From NCBI RefSeq assembly GCF_049943335.1, contig NZ_JBNFVY010000004.1:265824-329823 (forward strand): 64,000 bases of DNA, given 5' to 3'. Numbering within the stretch: position 1 is the stretch's first letter; each line of letters starts with the position of its first letter. This DNA comes from JBNFVY01 sp049943335 (GTDB lineage Bacteria > Pseudomonadota > Alphaproteobacteria > Rhodobacterales > Rhodobacteraceae). Positions 15,518 through 24,785 of the stretch are shown here, in pieces. The translations under genes were made by a program, and so were the position numbers. Below the pieces are notes generated by a model that was not told the origin of the DNA, did no database searches, and saw nothing but the letters and a program-made list of their open reading frames with translations.

Positions 15518-16180
15518 TCAATCCAGCACCTTCGCGACGACCCGTTGTAAATCGTCGAAATGATCCAAAAGCGCGTGCGGCGCCAGCCTGGCAATCTCCG
15601 CGCCTTCGGGGCCGAAGGACACAAGCACACACGGCACACCCGCAGCGCGTGCTGTATCGCGGTCGGTTTGGGTGTCGCCAATCAGGCACGACGCTTCGAC
15701 ACGCCCTCCGGCCCGCTGAACCGAAGCCACGAACGGCGCCGGGTCGGGTTTGCGGGTGCGCAGCGTGTCTGCCCCGACCAGGGCATCGAACAAGTCGGCA
15801 ACCCCCAGCTGATCCAGCAAGATACGGGCCAGACCTTCCGGCTTGTTCGTGCAAATCGCGGTCCTGGCCCCGGACGCACGCAGCGCCTTGATCGCGTCAA
15901 CGGCACCGGGATAAAGCGTGGTGTGTACGCAGATCGCATCACGATACGCGTCCAGAAGGATCGGGTAGTAGCGGTCGATCACCGGGCCGGGATCGCTGTG
16001 CCCGGTGCGCCGCAGCCCTTCGGCCAACATGCCGCGCCCGCCAGAAAAGGCCACAGCCTGATCTTCGCGCCCCAGCAACGGCCCGTGCCCCATATCCGCA
16101 AAGCATGCGTTGGCGGCGGCCAGAAGATCACCGCTGGTATCGGCCAGAGTGCCATCAAGATCAAAGACAATGGTGCGCAT
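15518..16180 (-). CDS. gph: HAD-family phosphatase, phosphoglycolate phosphatase-like
   Basis: A 220-residue HAD hydrolase. Motif I is IVFDLDGTLADTSGDL at the N-terminus (nucleophile Asp and acid Asp two residues later). Motif II is in AICTNKPEG (Thr/Asn), motif III Lys in RKPDPAPF, and motif IV in LIGDTQTDRDTARAAG. The helical C1 cap between motifs I and II is typical of Gph. It likely hydrolyses 2-phosphoglycolate arising from DNA 3' repair or photorespiration-like side reactions; substrate is by family only. The start MRTIVFDLD was preferred over a reading 15 residues longer. It shares a 104-bp divergent promoter region with glmU. Confidence 0.85.
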   Translation of the reverse strand: MRTIVFDLDGTLADTSGDLLAAANACFADMGHGPLLGREDQAVAFSGGRGMLAEGLRRTGHSDPGPVIDRYYPILLDAYRDAICVHTTLYPGAVDAIKALRASGARTAICTNKPEGLARILLDQLGVADLFDALVGADTLRTRKPDPAPFVASVQRAGGRVEASCLIGDTQTDRDTARAAGVPCVLVSFGPEGAEIARLAPHALLDHFDDLQRVVAKVLD

Positions 16181-16284
16181 GTTCCAGCCGATGTAACCTG
16201 TCGTAAATACATGTGAAGCGGGCAAGGCTTGCAGCAGACCCGCACTTGGTTAAAACGGCTGGCAACCAAAGAAAAGAGCAGAAC

Positions 16285-17628
16285 ATGTCCGCAGCCCTCA
16301 TAATCCTCGCCGCCGGCCAAGGCACAAGGATGCAATCCGACCTGCCCAAAGTCCTGCACCAGATTGGCCACGCGCCGCTGTTCGTGCATGCAATGGCCGC
16401 GGGCGCGACCCTTGCGCCGGCACGCACGGTACTTGTCGCCGGGCACGGCGCCGACGCCGTGCGCGCGGCTGCAATGGCGCACGATCCGGACATCACGGTT
16501 GTCGTGCAGAACGAACAGCTGGGCACCGGCCACGCAGCCGCACAGGCCCGCGACGCGCTGGCCGGGTTCGATGGCGATGCCTATGTTCTGTTTGGCGACA
16601 CCCCCTTTATCAGCGCGACAACCCTTCAGGCCATGGCGGACGCGCGCGCGCATCACGATATCGTCGTTCTTGGGTTTCAGGCCGCCGATCCGGGCCGGTA
16701 CGGGCGGTTGGTCATGGCAGGGGATACGCTCAGACGAATCGTGGAATTCAAAGATGCCTCAGATGAAGAACGCGCCATAACATTCTGTAACTCTGGCGTT
16801 TTGTGTTGCTCTGCTGATCCGTTGTTCGACCTGATTGATGGCACCAGAAATGACAACGCCGCAGGGGAATACTATTTGACCGACGTTGTCGAGGCCGCCT
16901 GCGCACGGGGCCTTTCCGCCACCGCCATCGCCTGCAGCGAAGCCGAAACAATGGGGGTCAACACCCGCGCCGATCTGGCCGCCGCCGAGGCTGTTTTCCA
17001 AGATATGCGCCGCGCAGAAGCGCTGGAAACGGGAATCACATTGCAAGCCCCGGACACGGTGTTCTTCGCCTTTGACACGGTGATCGGCCGGGACGCGGTT
17101 ATCGAACCCAACGTCGTATTCGGACCAGGCGTGACGGTTGAATCCGGCGCCCGCATCCGTGCCTTTTCGCATCTGGAAGGGTGCCACGTCAGCGCTGGCG
17201 CGACGGTCGGCCCCTACGCCCGCCTGCGACCCGGGGCGGAAATCGGAAACGACGCGCATATCGGCAATTTTGTCGAAGTGAAAAATGCCGAGATCGGCGA
17301 AGGCGCCAAGATCAACCACCTGACCTACATCGGCGACGCCGACATAGGCGCGGGTACGAACGTCGGGGCGGGAACCATCACCTGCAATTACGACGGCGTC
17401 TTCAAACACCGCACCGTTATCGGTCAGCACGCATTCATCGGGTCGAACACGATGCTGGTGGCCCCGGTCAATGTGGGCGATCGGGCCATGACAGGCTCGG
17501 GCTCGGTGATCACGCGCGACGTGCCGCCTGGCGATCTGGCGGTGGCGCGGTCCAGACAGGACAACAAAGCGGGCCTTGCGGTGCGTCTTATGGACAAGTT
17601 GCGCGCGGCCAAGGCGCGAAAGGAGTAA
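16285..17628 (+). CDS. glmU: Bifunctional UDP-GlcNAc pyrophosphorylase / glucosamine-1-phosphate acetyltransferase
   Basis: A 447-residue GlmU. The N-terminal pyrophosphorylase domain has LAAGQGTRMQSDLPKVLH at about 8-25 and QLGTGHAAAQA, with FGDTPF for the metal Asp. The C-terminal left-handed beta-helix (from about 245) has hexapeptide repeats and the acetyl-CoA site region NAEIGEGAKINHLTYIGDA and NYDGVFKHRTVIGQ. It makes UDP-GlcNAc for peptidoglycan and lipid A. The start MSAALIILAAG was chosen over a reading 24 residues longer that begins within the promoter. glmS follows 3 bp after its stop, so the two successive steps are co-transcribed. Confidence 0.97.
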   Translation: MSAALIILAAGQGTRMQSDLPKVLHQIGHAPLFVHAMAAGATLAPARTVLVAGHGADAVRAAAMAHDPDITVVVQNEQLGTGHAAAQARDALAGFDGDAYVLFGDTPFISATTLQAMADARAHHDIVVLGFQAADPGRYGRLVMAGDTLRRIVEFKDASDEERAITFCNSGVLCCSADPLFDLIDGTRNDNAAGEYYLTDVVEAACARGLSATAIACSEAETMGVNTRADLAAAEAVFQDMRRAEALETGITLQAPDTVFFAFDTVIGRDAVIEPNVVFGPGVTVESGARIRAFSHLEGCHVSAGATVGPYARLRPGAEIGNDAHIGNFVEVKNAEIGEGAKINHLTYIGDADIGAGTNVGAGTITCNYDGVFKHRTVIGQHAFIGSNTMLVAPVNVGDRAMTGSGSVITRDVPPGDLAVARSRQDNKAGLAVRLMDKLRAAKARKE

Positions 17629-17631
17629 CCC

Positions 17632-19455
17632 ATGTGCGGAATCGTCGGCGTTTTGGGAAACCACGAAGTCAGCCCCACCCTGGTCGAAGCGCTCAAACGG
17701 TTGGAATACCGCGGGTATGACAGCGCCGGCATTGCGACTGTGAACGCCGATGGGCGATTGGATCGCCGCCGCGCGGTCGGCAAGCTGGTGAACCTGTCGG
17801 ACGCGCTGGTGCATGACCCGCTGCCCGGTCATGCGGGGATCGGGCACACCCGGTGGGCCACCCACGGCGCGCCCTCACAGACCAACGCGCACCCGCATCG
17901 CGCAGGCCCCGTGGCCGTGGTTCACAACGGCATTATCGAAAACTTCCGCGACCTGCGCAGCCAGTTGGCCGAAAAGGGATACAAATTCGTCACCCAGACC
18001 GACACCGAAACCATCGCGCTGCTGGCACAGAATTACATCGACGCGGGCCTGTCGCCCTGCGAAGCGGCGATGGCCACGATTGATCGGCTGGAAGGCGCAT
18101 TCGCGTTGTGTTTCCTGTTCGACGGGGAAGCGGACCTGTTGGTTGCGGCCAGAAAAGGATCACCCCTGGCGATCGGTCACGGCACCGGCGAGATGTTCAT
18201 TGGATCAGACGCCATCGCCTTGGCGCCGCTGACCAACAAGATCACCTATCTTGAAGACGGCGACCGCGCCGTCGTTCGCCGCAGTGGCGCAGAGATTTTC
18301 GACGCCCACGGCAACCGCGCCAATCGCCCGATGAAAACTGTGTCACTTGGCACGGCCTCGGTCGAAAAGGCGGGGCACAAGCATTTCATGGCCAAGGAAA
18401 TTGCCGAACAGCCCACCGTGATCGGCGAAGCGCTGACCCACTATCTGGCTGACGCGGGCGATGCGATCACCCTGCCCGGCCCGATCGATTTCAATGCGTA
18501 TGACCGGATTACCATGGTGGCCTGCGGGACCGCTTTTTATGCCTGCCTTACGGCCAAATACTGGTTCGAACAGATTGCGCGAATTCCGGTCGAGGTCGAT
18601 ATCGCCTCTGAATTTCGCTATCGCGAACCACCGATTCCGGCCCGCACGCTGGCCATTTTCGTCAGCCAGTCGGGCGAAACCGCCGACACCTTGGCCGCGC
18701 TGCGCTATTGCCACGAAAAGGCCGACACCATCGTGTCCGTCATCAATGCACCGGAAAGCTCGATCGCGCGCGAAAGCGCCCTGGCGTTCCCGATCCACGC
18801 GGGGGTCGAAGTGGGCGTGGCATCGACCAAAGCGTTCACCTGCCAGCTGACCGTCCTGCTGATCCTGGCGTTGCAGGCAGCCCACCAGCGCGGTCAGATC
18901 GACGACCGCACGCTGGCAGATCACCTGTCGCATCTGCGCGGCCTGCCTGCTGCGCTGAGCCAGGCACTGGACCAGAGCGAAACGATGGATACAGTGTCGC
19001 GACAGCTGGCCGAAACGCGCGACGTGCTTTTCCTGGGACGCGGATCGCTCTATCCCATTGCACTAGAGGGCGCGCTGAAACTTAAGGAAATCAGCTACAT
19101 ACATGCCGAAGGTTATGCATCAGGCGAATTGAAACACGGGCCGATCGCTTTGGTTGACAAACACACCCCCGTGATCGTGTTCGCGCCGCGCGATGCGCTC
19201 TTTGAAAAGTCCGTATCGAACATGCACGAAGTCATGGCTCGCGGCGGGCGCGTCCTGCTTGTGTCCGATGCCCAAGGGATCGAGGATGCAAAAGACGGTG
19301 TTTGGCAAAGCGTCACCATGCCGGCCGTATCACCGCTTCTCGCCCCCATTCTCTATGCGGTTCCGGCCCAATTGATCGCCTATCATACCGCTGTGGCCAA
19401 AGGCACCGATGTGGATCAGCCGCGAAACCTTGCCAAGTCGGTCACAGTGGAATGA
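17632..19455 (+). CDS. glmS: Glutamine--fructose-6-phosphate aminotransferase (isomerizing)
   Basis: A 607-residue GlmS. The N-terminal Ntn glutaminase domain starts MCGIVGVLG, with Cys as the second codon becoming the catalytic N-terminus after Met removal; GHTRWATHGAPSQTNAHPH is also typical. Two SIS domains follow: one with FVSQSGETADTLAAL at about 345 and one with FLGRGSLYPIALEGALKLKEISYIHAEGY. The C-terminal PRNLAKSVTVE holds the conserved Lys near the active site. It makes glucosamine-6-phosphate for cell-wall precursors. The ribosome site GGAG overlaps the glmU stop region. Confidence 0.98.
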   Translation: MCGIVGVLGNHEVSPTLVEALKRLEYRGYDSAGIATVNADGRLDRRRAVGKLVNLSDALVHDPLPGHAGIGHTRWATHGAPSQTNAHPHRAGPVAVVHNGIIENFRDLRSQLAEKGYKFVTQTDTETIALLAQNYIDAGLSPCEAAMATIDRLEGAFALCFLFDGEADLLVAARKGSPLAIGHGTGEMFIGSDAIALAPLTNKITYLEDGDRAVVRRSGAEIFDAHGNRANRPMKTVSLGTASVEKAGHKHFMAKEIAEQPTVIGEALTHYLADAGDAITLPGPIDFNAYDRITMVACGTAFYACLTAKYWFEQIARIPVEVDIASEFRYREPPIPARTLAIFVSQSGETADTLAALRYCHEKADTIVSVINAPESSIARESALAFPIHAGVEVGVASTKAFTCQLTVLLILALQAAHQRGQIDDRTLADHLSHLRGLPAALSQALDQSETMDTVSRQLAETRDVLFLGRGSLYPIALEGALKLKEISYIHAEGYASGELKHGPIALVDKHTPVIVFAPRDALFEKSVSNMHEVMARGGRVLLVSDAQGIEDAKDGVWQSVTMPAVSPLLAPILYAVPAQLIAYHTAVAKGTDVDQPRNLAKSVTVE

Positions 19456-20135
19456 CACTGGACGAGGCGTTGAGCGCAATTCGCGAAGGGATCGAACCCG
19501 GGCGCGCCGAGGGGGCCGCAGCCTATCACAAGGCTCAGCGCGAATATCTTGGCGTACCCAATCCGTTTCTCAATGATCTTGCCAAGTGCTGGCGGCGTGC
19601 GATGACGCTGGAGGATCGCGTCAGTTTAGCCGACGCCCTGTGGCAAACAGATATTTTCGAAGCCCGCCTGGCCGCAGCGAAATTGCTGACGCAGGCACGC
19701 ATCAGGCCGGATGACGCCGTGTGGCAACTGATCAAGGGATGGGTCCCCACGTTCGACAGTTGGGCCATCGCCGATCACGCGTGCATGGCTGGACAAAAGC
19801 GACTGGTCGCTGCGCCATCCCGCACGGACGAAATCGCCGATTGGATCAACAGCCCCCATATGTGGACCCGCCGCGCCGCCTTTGTCATGACCCTGCCGTG
19901 GACCAAGCAGAACCACCCCAGTCAAGCTGACCTGGCCATTCGCGACCGGGTTCTTGGATGGGCGGGCGACCTGGCTGAGGATCCCGACTGGTTTATTCAA
20001 AAGGCCATCGCGTGGTGGCTGCGCGATCTGTCCAAGCATGATCCTGCGCGAACACAGGCGTTCCTTGATGTTCACGGGCCACGCCTGCGTGCCTTTGCGC
20101 GCAAAGAGGCCGGGAAATACCTGCCACAGGGCTAA
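19452..20135 (+). CDS. DNA alkylation repair protein (AlkD-like HEAT-repeat)
   Basis: A 227-residue all-helical protein that looks like the AlkD/AlkC-like HEAT-repeat DNA glycosylase superfamily. It has repeated helices with Trp/Asp-rich motifs (WVPTFDSWAIADHAC; WTRRAAFVMTLPWTK; FIQKAIAWWLRDLSKHD). AlkD removes N3- and N7-alkylpurines. The ATG overlaps the glmS stop (ATGA), so translation is coupled to the cell-wall precursor operon. The longer in-frame reading inside glmS is out of place. A link between its function and glmUS is not obvious; co-location may be accidental. It ends 6 bp before a convergent small gene. Confidence 0.85.
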   Translation: MTLDEALSAIREGIEPGRAEGAAAYHKAQREYLGVPNPFLNDLAKCWRRAMTLEDRVSLADALWQTDIFEARLAAAKLLTQARIRPDDAVWQLIKGWVPTFDSWAIADHACMAGQKRLVAAPSRTDEIADWINSPHMWTRRAAFVMTLPWTKQNHPSQADLAIRDRVLGWAGDLAEDPDWFIQKAIAWWLRDLSKHDPARTQAFLDVHGPRLRAFARKEAGKYLPQG

Positions 20136-20141
20136 CCCCCC

Positions 20142-20444
20142 TCAGCGAAGCTTCCTCGGTTTCCAACTTGGCTTTTTGGGGGCCCGCCGCGGCGCACCGA
20201 CCTTGTCGTCTGTGGCTTTCACCAACCCCAGGGACGCACCCAGATCAAACCCCTTGGCGGTTTCGTCCTTCGCGTTGCCACTGATGTCCCCACCACCAAC
20301 CCCGCCTGGGTTTTCATTCCCGCTGTGGTCGCTGCCATCCTTGGCAAAAGCTGCGCTGGCGTCGCCACCAGCCAGTTCAGAAACGGCGGCAGGCGCTACA
20401 AGGAAAAGAGAAGCAATAAGAAGTGTATAAAGGATGGTCTTCAC
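20142..20444 (-). CDS. Small secreted protein, unrecognised
   Basis: A 100-residue protein when read from GTG at 20444. It has a signal peptide (VKTILYTLLIASLFLVAPAA), then a Gly/Asp/Asn-rich middle (about 32-60) and a basic Lys/Pro/Arg tail. A GGCGGA sequence lies upstream of the GTG. No family is recognised. The longer reading from 20552 has an unlikely N-terminus. It is convergent with the AlkD-like gene. The middle composition resembles short repeats of secreted proteins of Rhodobacterales, but that is weak evidence. Confidence 0.45.
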   Translation of the reverse strand: MKTILYTLLIASLFLVAPAAVSELAGGDASAAFAKDGSDHSGNENPGGVGGGDISGNAKDETAKGFDLGASLGLVKATDDKVGAPRRAPKKPSWKPRKLR

Positions 20445-20690
20445 GTAAATCCGCCATGAGCCGTATGTCGTGTTTCGGCTGAACCTATTGCCTGATGCTG
20501 GCCAAATTATGACCGGCACCGACCGCACGTCATACGCATGAGTTGGCGGCAATCACCGCAGGAATGGCGCACCCGGGCCTGATTTCCGCCGACATTGCGC
20601 AGAACTGGCCCCCAACGGAACACCGGGATGATGCTTTGCGTTGCGCGGCGGCGTCGGGCAGACCGACGGTCCAATCCAGGGTAAGGCGGA

Positions 20691-21143
20691 TCAGGGGCCG
20701 TAGACCTGCACGGTCGGCAATCCGGTCAACGCAGCTTCCAGCAGCCGCATGGCGGGCAGAGACAATCGGCTGCCCGCGCCCGCATCGCCATCAATGGGAA
20801 TCAGTTCGACCGCGACCGATTTGCCCGTGTCTGGATAAACGACGCGCCCTTGGCCCGCATTTGTTGCCAATGGCGTCTCTATCCAGAACCCTGGCTTGGT
20901 TGGGTTGCCAAGAGACGCAATCGTTTCACCCAGCAATCTTTCCCCACTGTCTTGCACCGGTCTTGTCGCCTCGGCGCGCTGTTCTGGCGTGGTTGTATCC
21001 AGACTATCAGCCGTTCGTGCATCCGGTCGCGGCGGCGGCGCGTCAACAGTTGGGGATCCTTCGGTGGGGGGGGCAACGGGCGGGACAGGCGCGGCGCAGG
21101 CCGCAAGCCCGACAAGAACAACAAGACCCCAAGCGCATTTCAT
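20691..21143 (-). CDS. Lipoprotein of the Rhodobacteraceae 'galactarate dehydratase' mis-annotated type
   Basis: A 150-residue lipoprotein. The signal ends with a lipobox (VGLAAC), followed by a Pro/Ala/Thr-rich spacer of about 40 residues and a C-terminal globular part (residues about 70-150: LGETIASLGNPTKPGFWIETPL; SRLSLPAMRLLEAALTGLPTV). Close relatives in Rhodobacteraceae carry the legacy name D-galactarate dehydratase in databases. A 150-residue lipoprotein cannot be that enzyme of about 520 residues, so the name should not be copied. It is divergent from moaA by 83 bp. Function unknown; probably envelope-associated. Confidence 0.75.
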   Translation of the reverse strand: MKCAWGLVVLVGLAACAAPVPPVAPPTEGSPTVDAPPPRPDARTADSLDTTTPEQRAEATRPVQDSGERLLGETIASLGNPTKPGFWIETPLATNAGQGRVVYPDTGKSVAVELIPIDGDAGAGSRLSLPAMRLLEAALTGLPTVQVYGP

Positions 21144-21226
21144 AGAGCATATCTAGGGCTAAAGTCGGGGGGCGTCCACACAGATGACAACTTGCAGCGG
21201 CCCGGCTAGAGACCTACGTTGGGCAA

Positions 21227-22231
21227 ATGACCCCCCTTGTGGATCCATTCGCCCGCGCAATCACCTATTTGCGCCTTTCGGTCACCGACCGCTGCGATTT
21301 CCGCTGTGTGTATTGCATGTCAGAGAACATGAATTTCCTGCCGAAAAAGGAACTTCTGACACTGGAAGAACTGGATCGGTTGTGCAGCGCGTTCATCCAG
21401 ATGGGGGTGCGCAAGCTGCGCATCACCGGGGGCGAACCTCTGGTACGGCGCGATATCATAAAATTCTTTGGCGCCATGGGCCGGCATCTGGACAGCGGTG
21501 GACTGGATGAGTTGACCCTGACGACCAACGGCTCGCAGTTGGCGCGGTTCGCCACGCAGCTACGCGACATCGGCGTGCGGCGCGTGAATGTTTCGCTGGA
21601 CACGTTGGACGAAGACAAATTTGCCCGCGTGACCCGATGGGGCCGCTTGCCTCAGGTGCTCAAGGGGCTTGACGCTGCGCAGGCCGCCGGTCTGCGCGTC
21701 AAGCTGAATGCGGTGGCGCTGAAAGGCTTTAACGAAGACGAACTGTTTGATCTGCAAGCCTTTTGCCACGCGCGTGACATGGACCTGACCTTTATCGAAG
21801 TCATGCCGATGGGGGATCTGGGGGAAGAGGAACGCATAGGCCAGTACTGGCCGCTGACCGATCTGCGCGCCCAGCTGGCGCAACGGTTCACCCTGACCGA
21901 TCTGTCCGAGCGTTCGGGCGGGCCGGCGCGGTATGTCCGGCTGGAAGAAACCGGCCAGAAAATCGGGTTCATCACGCCCCTGACCCATAATTTCTGCGAA
22001 AGCTGCAATCGTGTGCGCGTGACCTGTACGGGCGAGATTTTCACCTGCCTCGGACAAGAGGGGAAATCCGACCTGCGCGGCCCGCTACGCAACACCCCTG
22101 GGTCAAACGCGCCGCTGCAAGATGCCATCCGCAAGGCAATCGGATTGAAACCCAAAGGGCACGATTTCGACTATTCGCGCGGCGAGGCGGGCGGAAAGAT
22201 GTCCCGCCACATGAGCCACACCGGCGGCTAA
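21227..22231 (+). CDS. moaA: GTP 3',8-cyclase (molybdenum cofactor biosynthesis)
   Basis: A 334-residue radical SAM enzyme. The N-terminal 4Fe-4S site is C23-x3-C27-x2-C30 (CDFRCVYC), the SAM-binding GGEPLVRRD follows, and the second C-terminal cluster has CESCNRVRVTCTGEIFTC. The protein ends in GG, the conserved C-terminus that enters the active site. It converts GTP to 3',8-cH2GTP, the first step of molybdopterin synthesis. No other moa gene is in the window. It ends 4 bp before the convergent amidohydrolase gene. Confidence 0.97.
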   Translation: MTPLVDPFARAITYLRLSVTDRCDFRCVYCMSENMNFLPKKELLTLEELDRLCSAFIQMGVRKLRITGGEPLVRRDIIKFFGAMGRHLDSGGLDELTLTTNGSQLARFATQLRDIGVRRVNVSLDTLDEDKFARVTRWGRLPQVLKGLDAAQAAGLRVKLNAVALKGFNEDELFDLQAFCHARDMDLTFIEVMPMGDLGEEERIGQYWPLTDLRAQLAQRFTLTDLSERSGGPARYVRLEETGQKIGFITPLTHNFCESCNRVRVTCTGEIFTCLGQEGKSDLRGPLRNTPGSNAPLQDAIRKAIGLKPKGHDFDYSRGEAGGKMSRHMSHTGG

Positions 22232-22235
22232 CCCC

Positions 22236-23399
22236 CTAATCAGCCAAGCGCTGCTCGACGAGCTCTGCGAACCAGCTGACCCCGGACGGGATGGCGGCGT
22301 CATCGAAATTGTAACTGGGGTGATGGACCATCGCGGTATCGCCGTTTCCCATGAAGATATAGGCCCCCGGCCGCGCGTTCAGCATATAGGAAAAATCTTC
22401 GGCCCCCATCAGCGGCGGCGTGTCGGTATCGACATCGCCCGCGACCTTGCGCGCAGCCTGGGCGGCGTATTCGGTGTGTTCGGCCGAATTGACCGTGACC
22501 GGATAACCGCGTTGATAGTCGACTTCGGCCGTGGCCCCGAAACTGGCCGCGATGCCGGGCACGATCTGACGCACCAATTTTTCGGCCTGATCGCGCACGT
22601 CGGAATCCAGCGTGCGCACCGTGCCTTTCATCGTGACCTTTTGCGGAATGACATTGAACGCCATACTGTCGGTGGCAAACGCGCAGACCGATACCACCAC
22701 CTGTTTCATCGGATCGGTAAACCGGCTGGCGATGGTTTGCAGGCCCAGAACGATCTGACTCGCGATGACTGTGGGATCAATCCCCTCATGCGGCTTGGCG
22801 GCATGTGCGCCCTTTCCAAGCACGTCGATTTCGAATTCGTCTGTGGCGGCCATCAGCGCCCCGGACCGAATATGAAAACTGCCCAGCGGCAGGCCGGGCA
22901 TGTTGTGCATGCCGTAGACCTCGTCGATCGACCAGCGGTCCATTGCCCCGTCTTCGACCATTTCACGGCCACCCCCGCCGCCCTCTTCGGCCGGTTGGAA
23001 CAATACCACGACGGTTCCGTTGAAATTACGCGTTTCCGCCAGGTATTTTGCCGCGCCCAGCAGCATCGCCGTGTGCCCGTCGTGCCCGCACGCGTGCATG
23101 AGGCCCGGTGTTTTCGAGGCATAGTCCAGCCCTGTCGATTCATTGATCGGCAGGGCATCCATATCGGCGCGCAGGCCAATTGTACGGCCCGAGGTCTGGC
23201 TCTTGCCCTTGATCACCCCGACAACACCGGTGCGCCCGATGCCGGTGACCACCTCGTCGCAGCCAAATTCGCGCAGCTTGTCGGCCACGATCCCAGCGGT
23301 GCGGTGGACGTCGAACAAAAGTTCAGGGTTCTCGTGAAAGTCGCGGCGCCAGCCCGTGATTTCGTCCTGCAGTTCTGCAATGCGGTTGCGTATGGGCAT
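22236..23399 (-). CDS. M20 family amidohydrolase (hippurate hydrolase-like)
   Basis: A 387-residue M20D-type metal-dependent amidohydrolase. Zn-site motifs are HACGHDGHTAMLLGAAKYLAE at about 100-120 and LFQPAEEGGGGGREMVE (the catalytic/metal Glu pair). MGAEDFSYMLNARPGAYIFMGNG near 335-355 is the C-terminal metal-site His/Glu region typical of N-acyl-amino-acid deacylases and hippurate hydrolases. It is the second gene of a two-gene unit with the ArgE-type deacetylase, 4 bp apart. Next to a peptide ABC importer, it probably hydrolyses N-acylated amino acids or short peptides; substrate inferred only. Confidence 0.9.
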   Translation of the reverse strand: MPIRNRIAELQDEITGWRRDFHENPELLFDVHRTAGIVADKLREFGCDEVVTGIGRTGVVGVIKGKSQTSGRTIGLRADMDALPINESTGLDYASKTPGLMHACGHDGHTAMLLGAAKYLAETRNFNGTVVVLFQPAEEGGGGGREMVEDGAMDRWSIDEVYGMHNMPGLPLGSFHIRSGALMAATDEFEIDVLGKGAHAAKPHEGIDPTVIASQIVLGLQTIASRFTDPMKQVVVSVCAFATDSMAFNVIPQKVTMKGTVRTLDSDVRDQAEKLVRQIVPGIAASFGATAEVDYQRGYPVTVNSAEHTEYAAQAARKVAGDVDTDTPPLMGAEDFSYMLNARPGAYIFMGNGDTAMVHHPSYNFDDAAIPSGVSWFAELVEQRLAD

Positions 23400-23403
23400 T
23401 GGG

Positions 23404-24573
23404 TCAATCCTTGAGATGTTCGATCAGGCGGCGCATGAACGCCTGCCCCGCTTCGAGTTGAGATATATCCAGAAATTCATTGGGTTGATGCGCTTGTGCA
23501 ATGTCGCCCGGCCCGCACACCACGACCGAATAGCCTGCTTGCTGGAAATGGCCCGCTTCGGTCCCGTAGCTGACCACACGGGGTGAATTGTCGCCCGTCA
23601 GGCGGCGCGCCAGCGTCTCTGCGGCCCCGCCTTCAGGGGCAAGCCCGGGGTAGGAAAAACTGGGCTGCACGTCGATGAAACACGCAGGGCAAACCGCTTT
23701 CATATCCGCCTCGACCGCGGCCACCTTGGCCCGGATCCGTTCCACCCAATCGGATTCGGATTCACCGGGCACGACGCGAAAGCCGATGTCCATCCAGCAG
23801 TCGGCCGCGGTGATGTTATGCGCCGTGCCGCCCCGGATCTGGCCCACATGCAGCGTGGTATAGGGCGGGTCGAACGGGTCGGCCAACGGCCCCGGCAACT
23901 TGGCCGCATTGTCCGCGTTCACCGTATTGCACCAATCGATCAATCGCCCCGCTTCCATCACGGCGCTGACGCCGGTGTGCATGATCGACGAATGGACTTC
24001 ATGCCCGCGCAGGTGCAATGACAGCCCGCCTGCCCCCTTGTGCCCTGTCACCACCTTCATCATCGTCGGCTCACCAACAATCACCGCGCTTGCCCGTGGC
24101 AGGCTGGCCGCCATCTGGCGCACCATGGCGACGCAGCCGGTGCACCCCACCTCTTCGTCGTAGCTGAGGGCCAGTTGCAACGGCCGCGCTACACCGACCC
24201 GCTGCGCCTCGACCAGCGCCCAGATGGCCAGCGCGTCAAAGCCCTTCATGTCACACGCGCCGCGCCCGAAAAGGCGCCCGTCCCGTTCGCTCAGCGCAAA
24301 CGGATCCGACATCCAGTCCTGACCGTCGACCGGCACAACATCCGTGTGGCCCGATACCAGGACGCCGCCATCTTCGTTCGGGCCAACATGGGCATAGAGG
24401 CTGGTCTTGGGCATGTCGGGGTCTGGTACCCGCACGCTTTGGATGCCGTGATCGGCCAAATACGCTTCCACCCAGTCGATCAGCGGGACATTGCTGTCCC
24501 GGCTGACAGTGGGAAACGACACAAGTTTGGCGAGGATTTCGCGTGGGCTCAGGGGGGCTGTCATGGGGTCCAT
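23404..24573 (-). CDS. argE: Acetylornithine deacetylase (ArgE-type M20 peptidase)
   Basis: A 389-residue M20A-family enzyme. Its metal-binding motifs are LVSGHTDVVPVDGQDW (His ligand), LFGRGACDMKGFDALAIWALV (Asp ligand) and SYDEEVGCTGCVAM (the Glu pair). The C-terminal FLDISQLEAGQAFMRRLI is typical of ArgE. The start was placed at ATG 24573 (MDPMTAPLS); the ATG at 24564 is equally plausible and neither has a strong ribosome site. It is divergent from the peptide ABC operon. In roseobacters ArgE-type proteins often occur outside arginine genes, so the exact substrate is uncertain. Confidence 0.85.
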   Translation of the reverse strand: MDPMTAPLSPREILAKLVSFPTVSRDSNVPLIDWVEAYLADHGIQSVRVPDPDMPKTSLYAHVGPNEDGGVLVSGHTDVVPVDGQDWMSDPFALSERDGRLFGRGACDMKGFDALAIWALVEAQRVGVARPLQLALSYDEEVGCTGCVAMVRQMAASLPRASAVIVGEPTMMKVVTGHKGAGGLSLHLRGHEVHSSIMHTGVSAVMEAGRLIDWCNTVNADNAAKLPGPLADPFDPPYTTLHVGQIRGGTAHNITAADCWMDIGFRVVPGESESDWVERIRAKVAAVEADMKAVCPACFIDVQPSFSYPGLAPEGGAAETLARRLTGDNSPRVVSYGTEAGHFQQAGYSVVVCGPGDIAQAHQPNEFLDISQLEAGQAFMRRLIEHLKD

Positions 24574-24785
24574 CGTTGGATTTCGTCCCAACCCTGTTCG
24601 CGCCATGCGCAAAGGTCAAGATCAAGCGCCTCTCGATTGATCGTTTGGTAAAATAATATGCCGTTGGGGTGCCAACAGCCTTGTTAGAGGGCAAATTAGT
24701 GGTAACGTCTTTGAAACACCCCAGTCTAGCATGGCGCGGGGATTATAATAAATAAAATAAAATCAACACCTTGGGGGTGAACCGT
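24574..24785. promoter_or_regulatory. AT-rich divergent promoter region between the M20 genes and the peptide ABC operon
   Basis: About 210 bp between argE (minus) and the first ABC gene (plus). It contains a strongly AT-rich stretch near 24742-24766, ATTATAATAAATAAAATAAA, unusual for this GC-rich DNA. It is about 20-40 bp upstream of the ABC operon start and could include its -10 region. Another AT-rich piece (around 24645-24660, TTTGGTAAAATAATATG) is closer to argE. Exact promoter boxes are not claimed. Confidence 0.4.
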
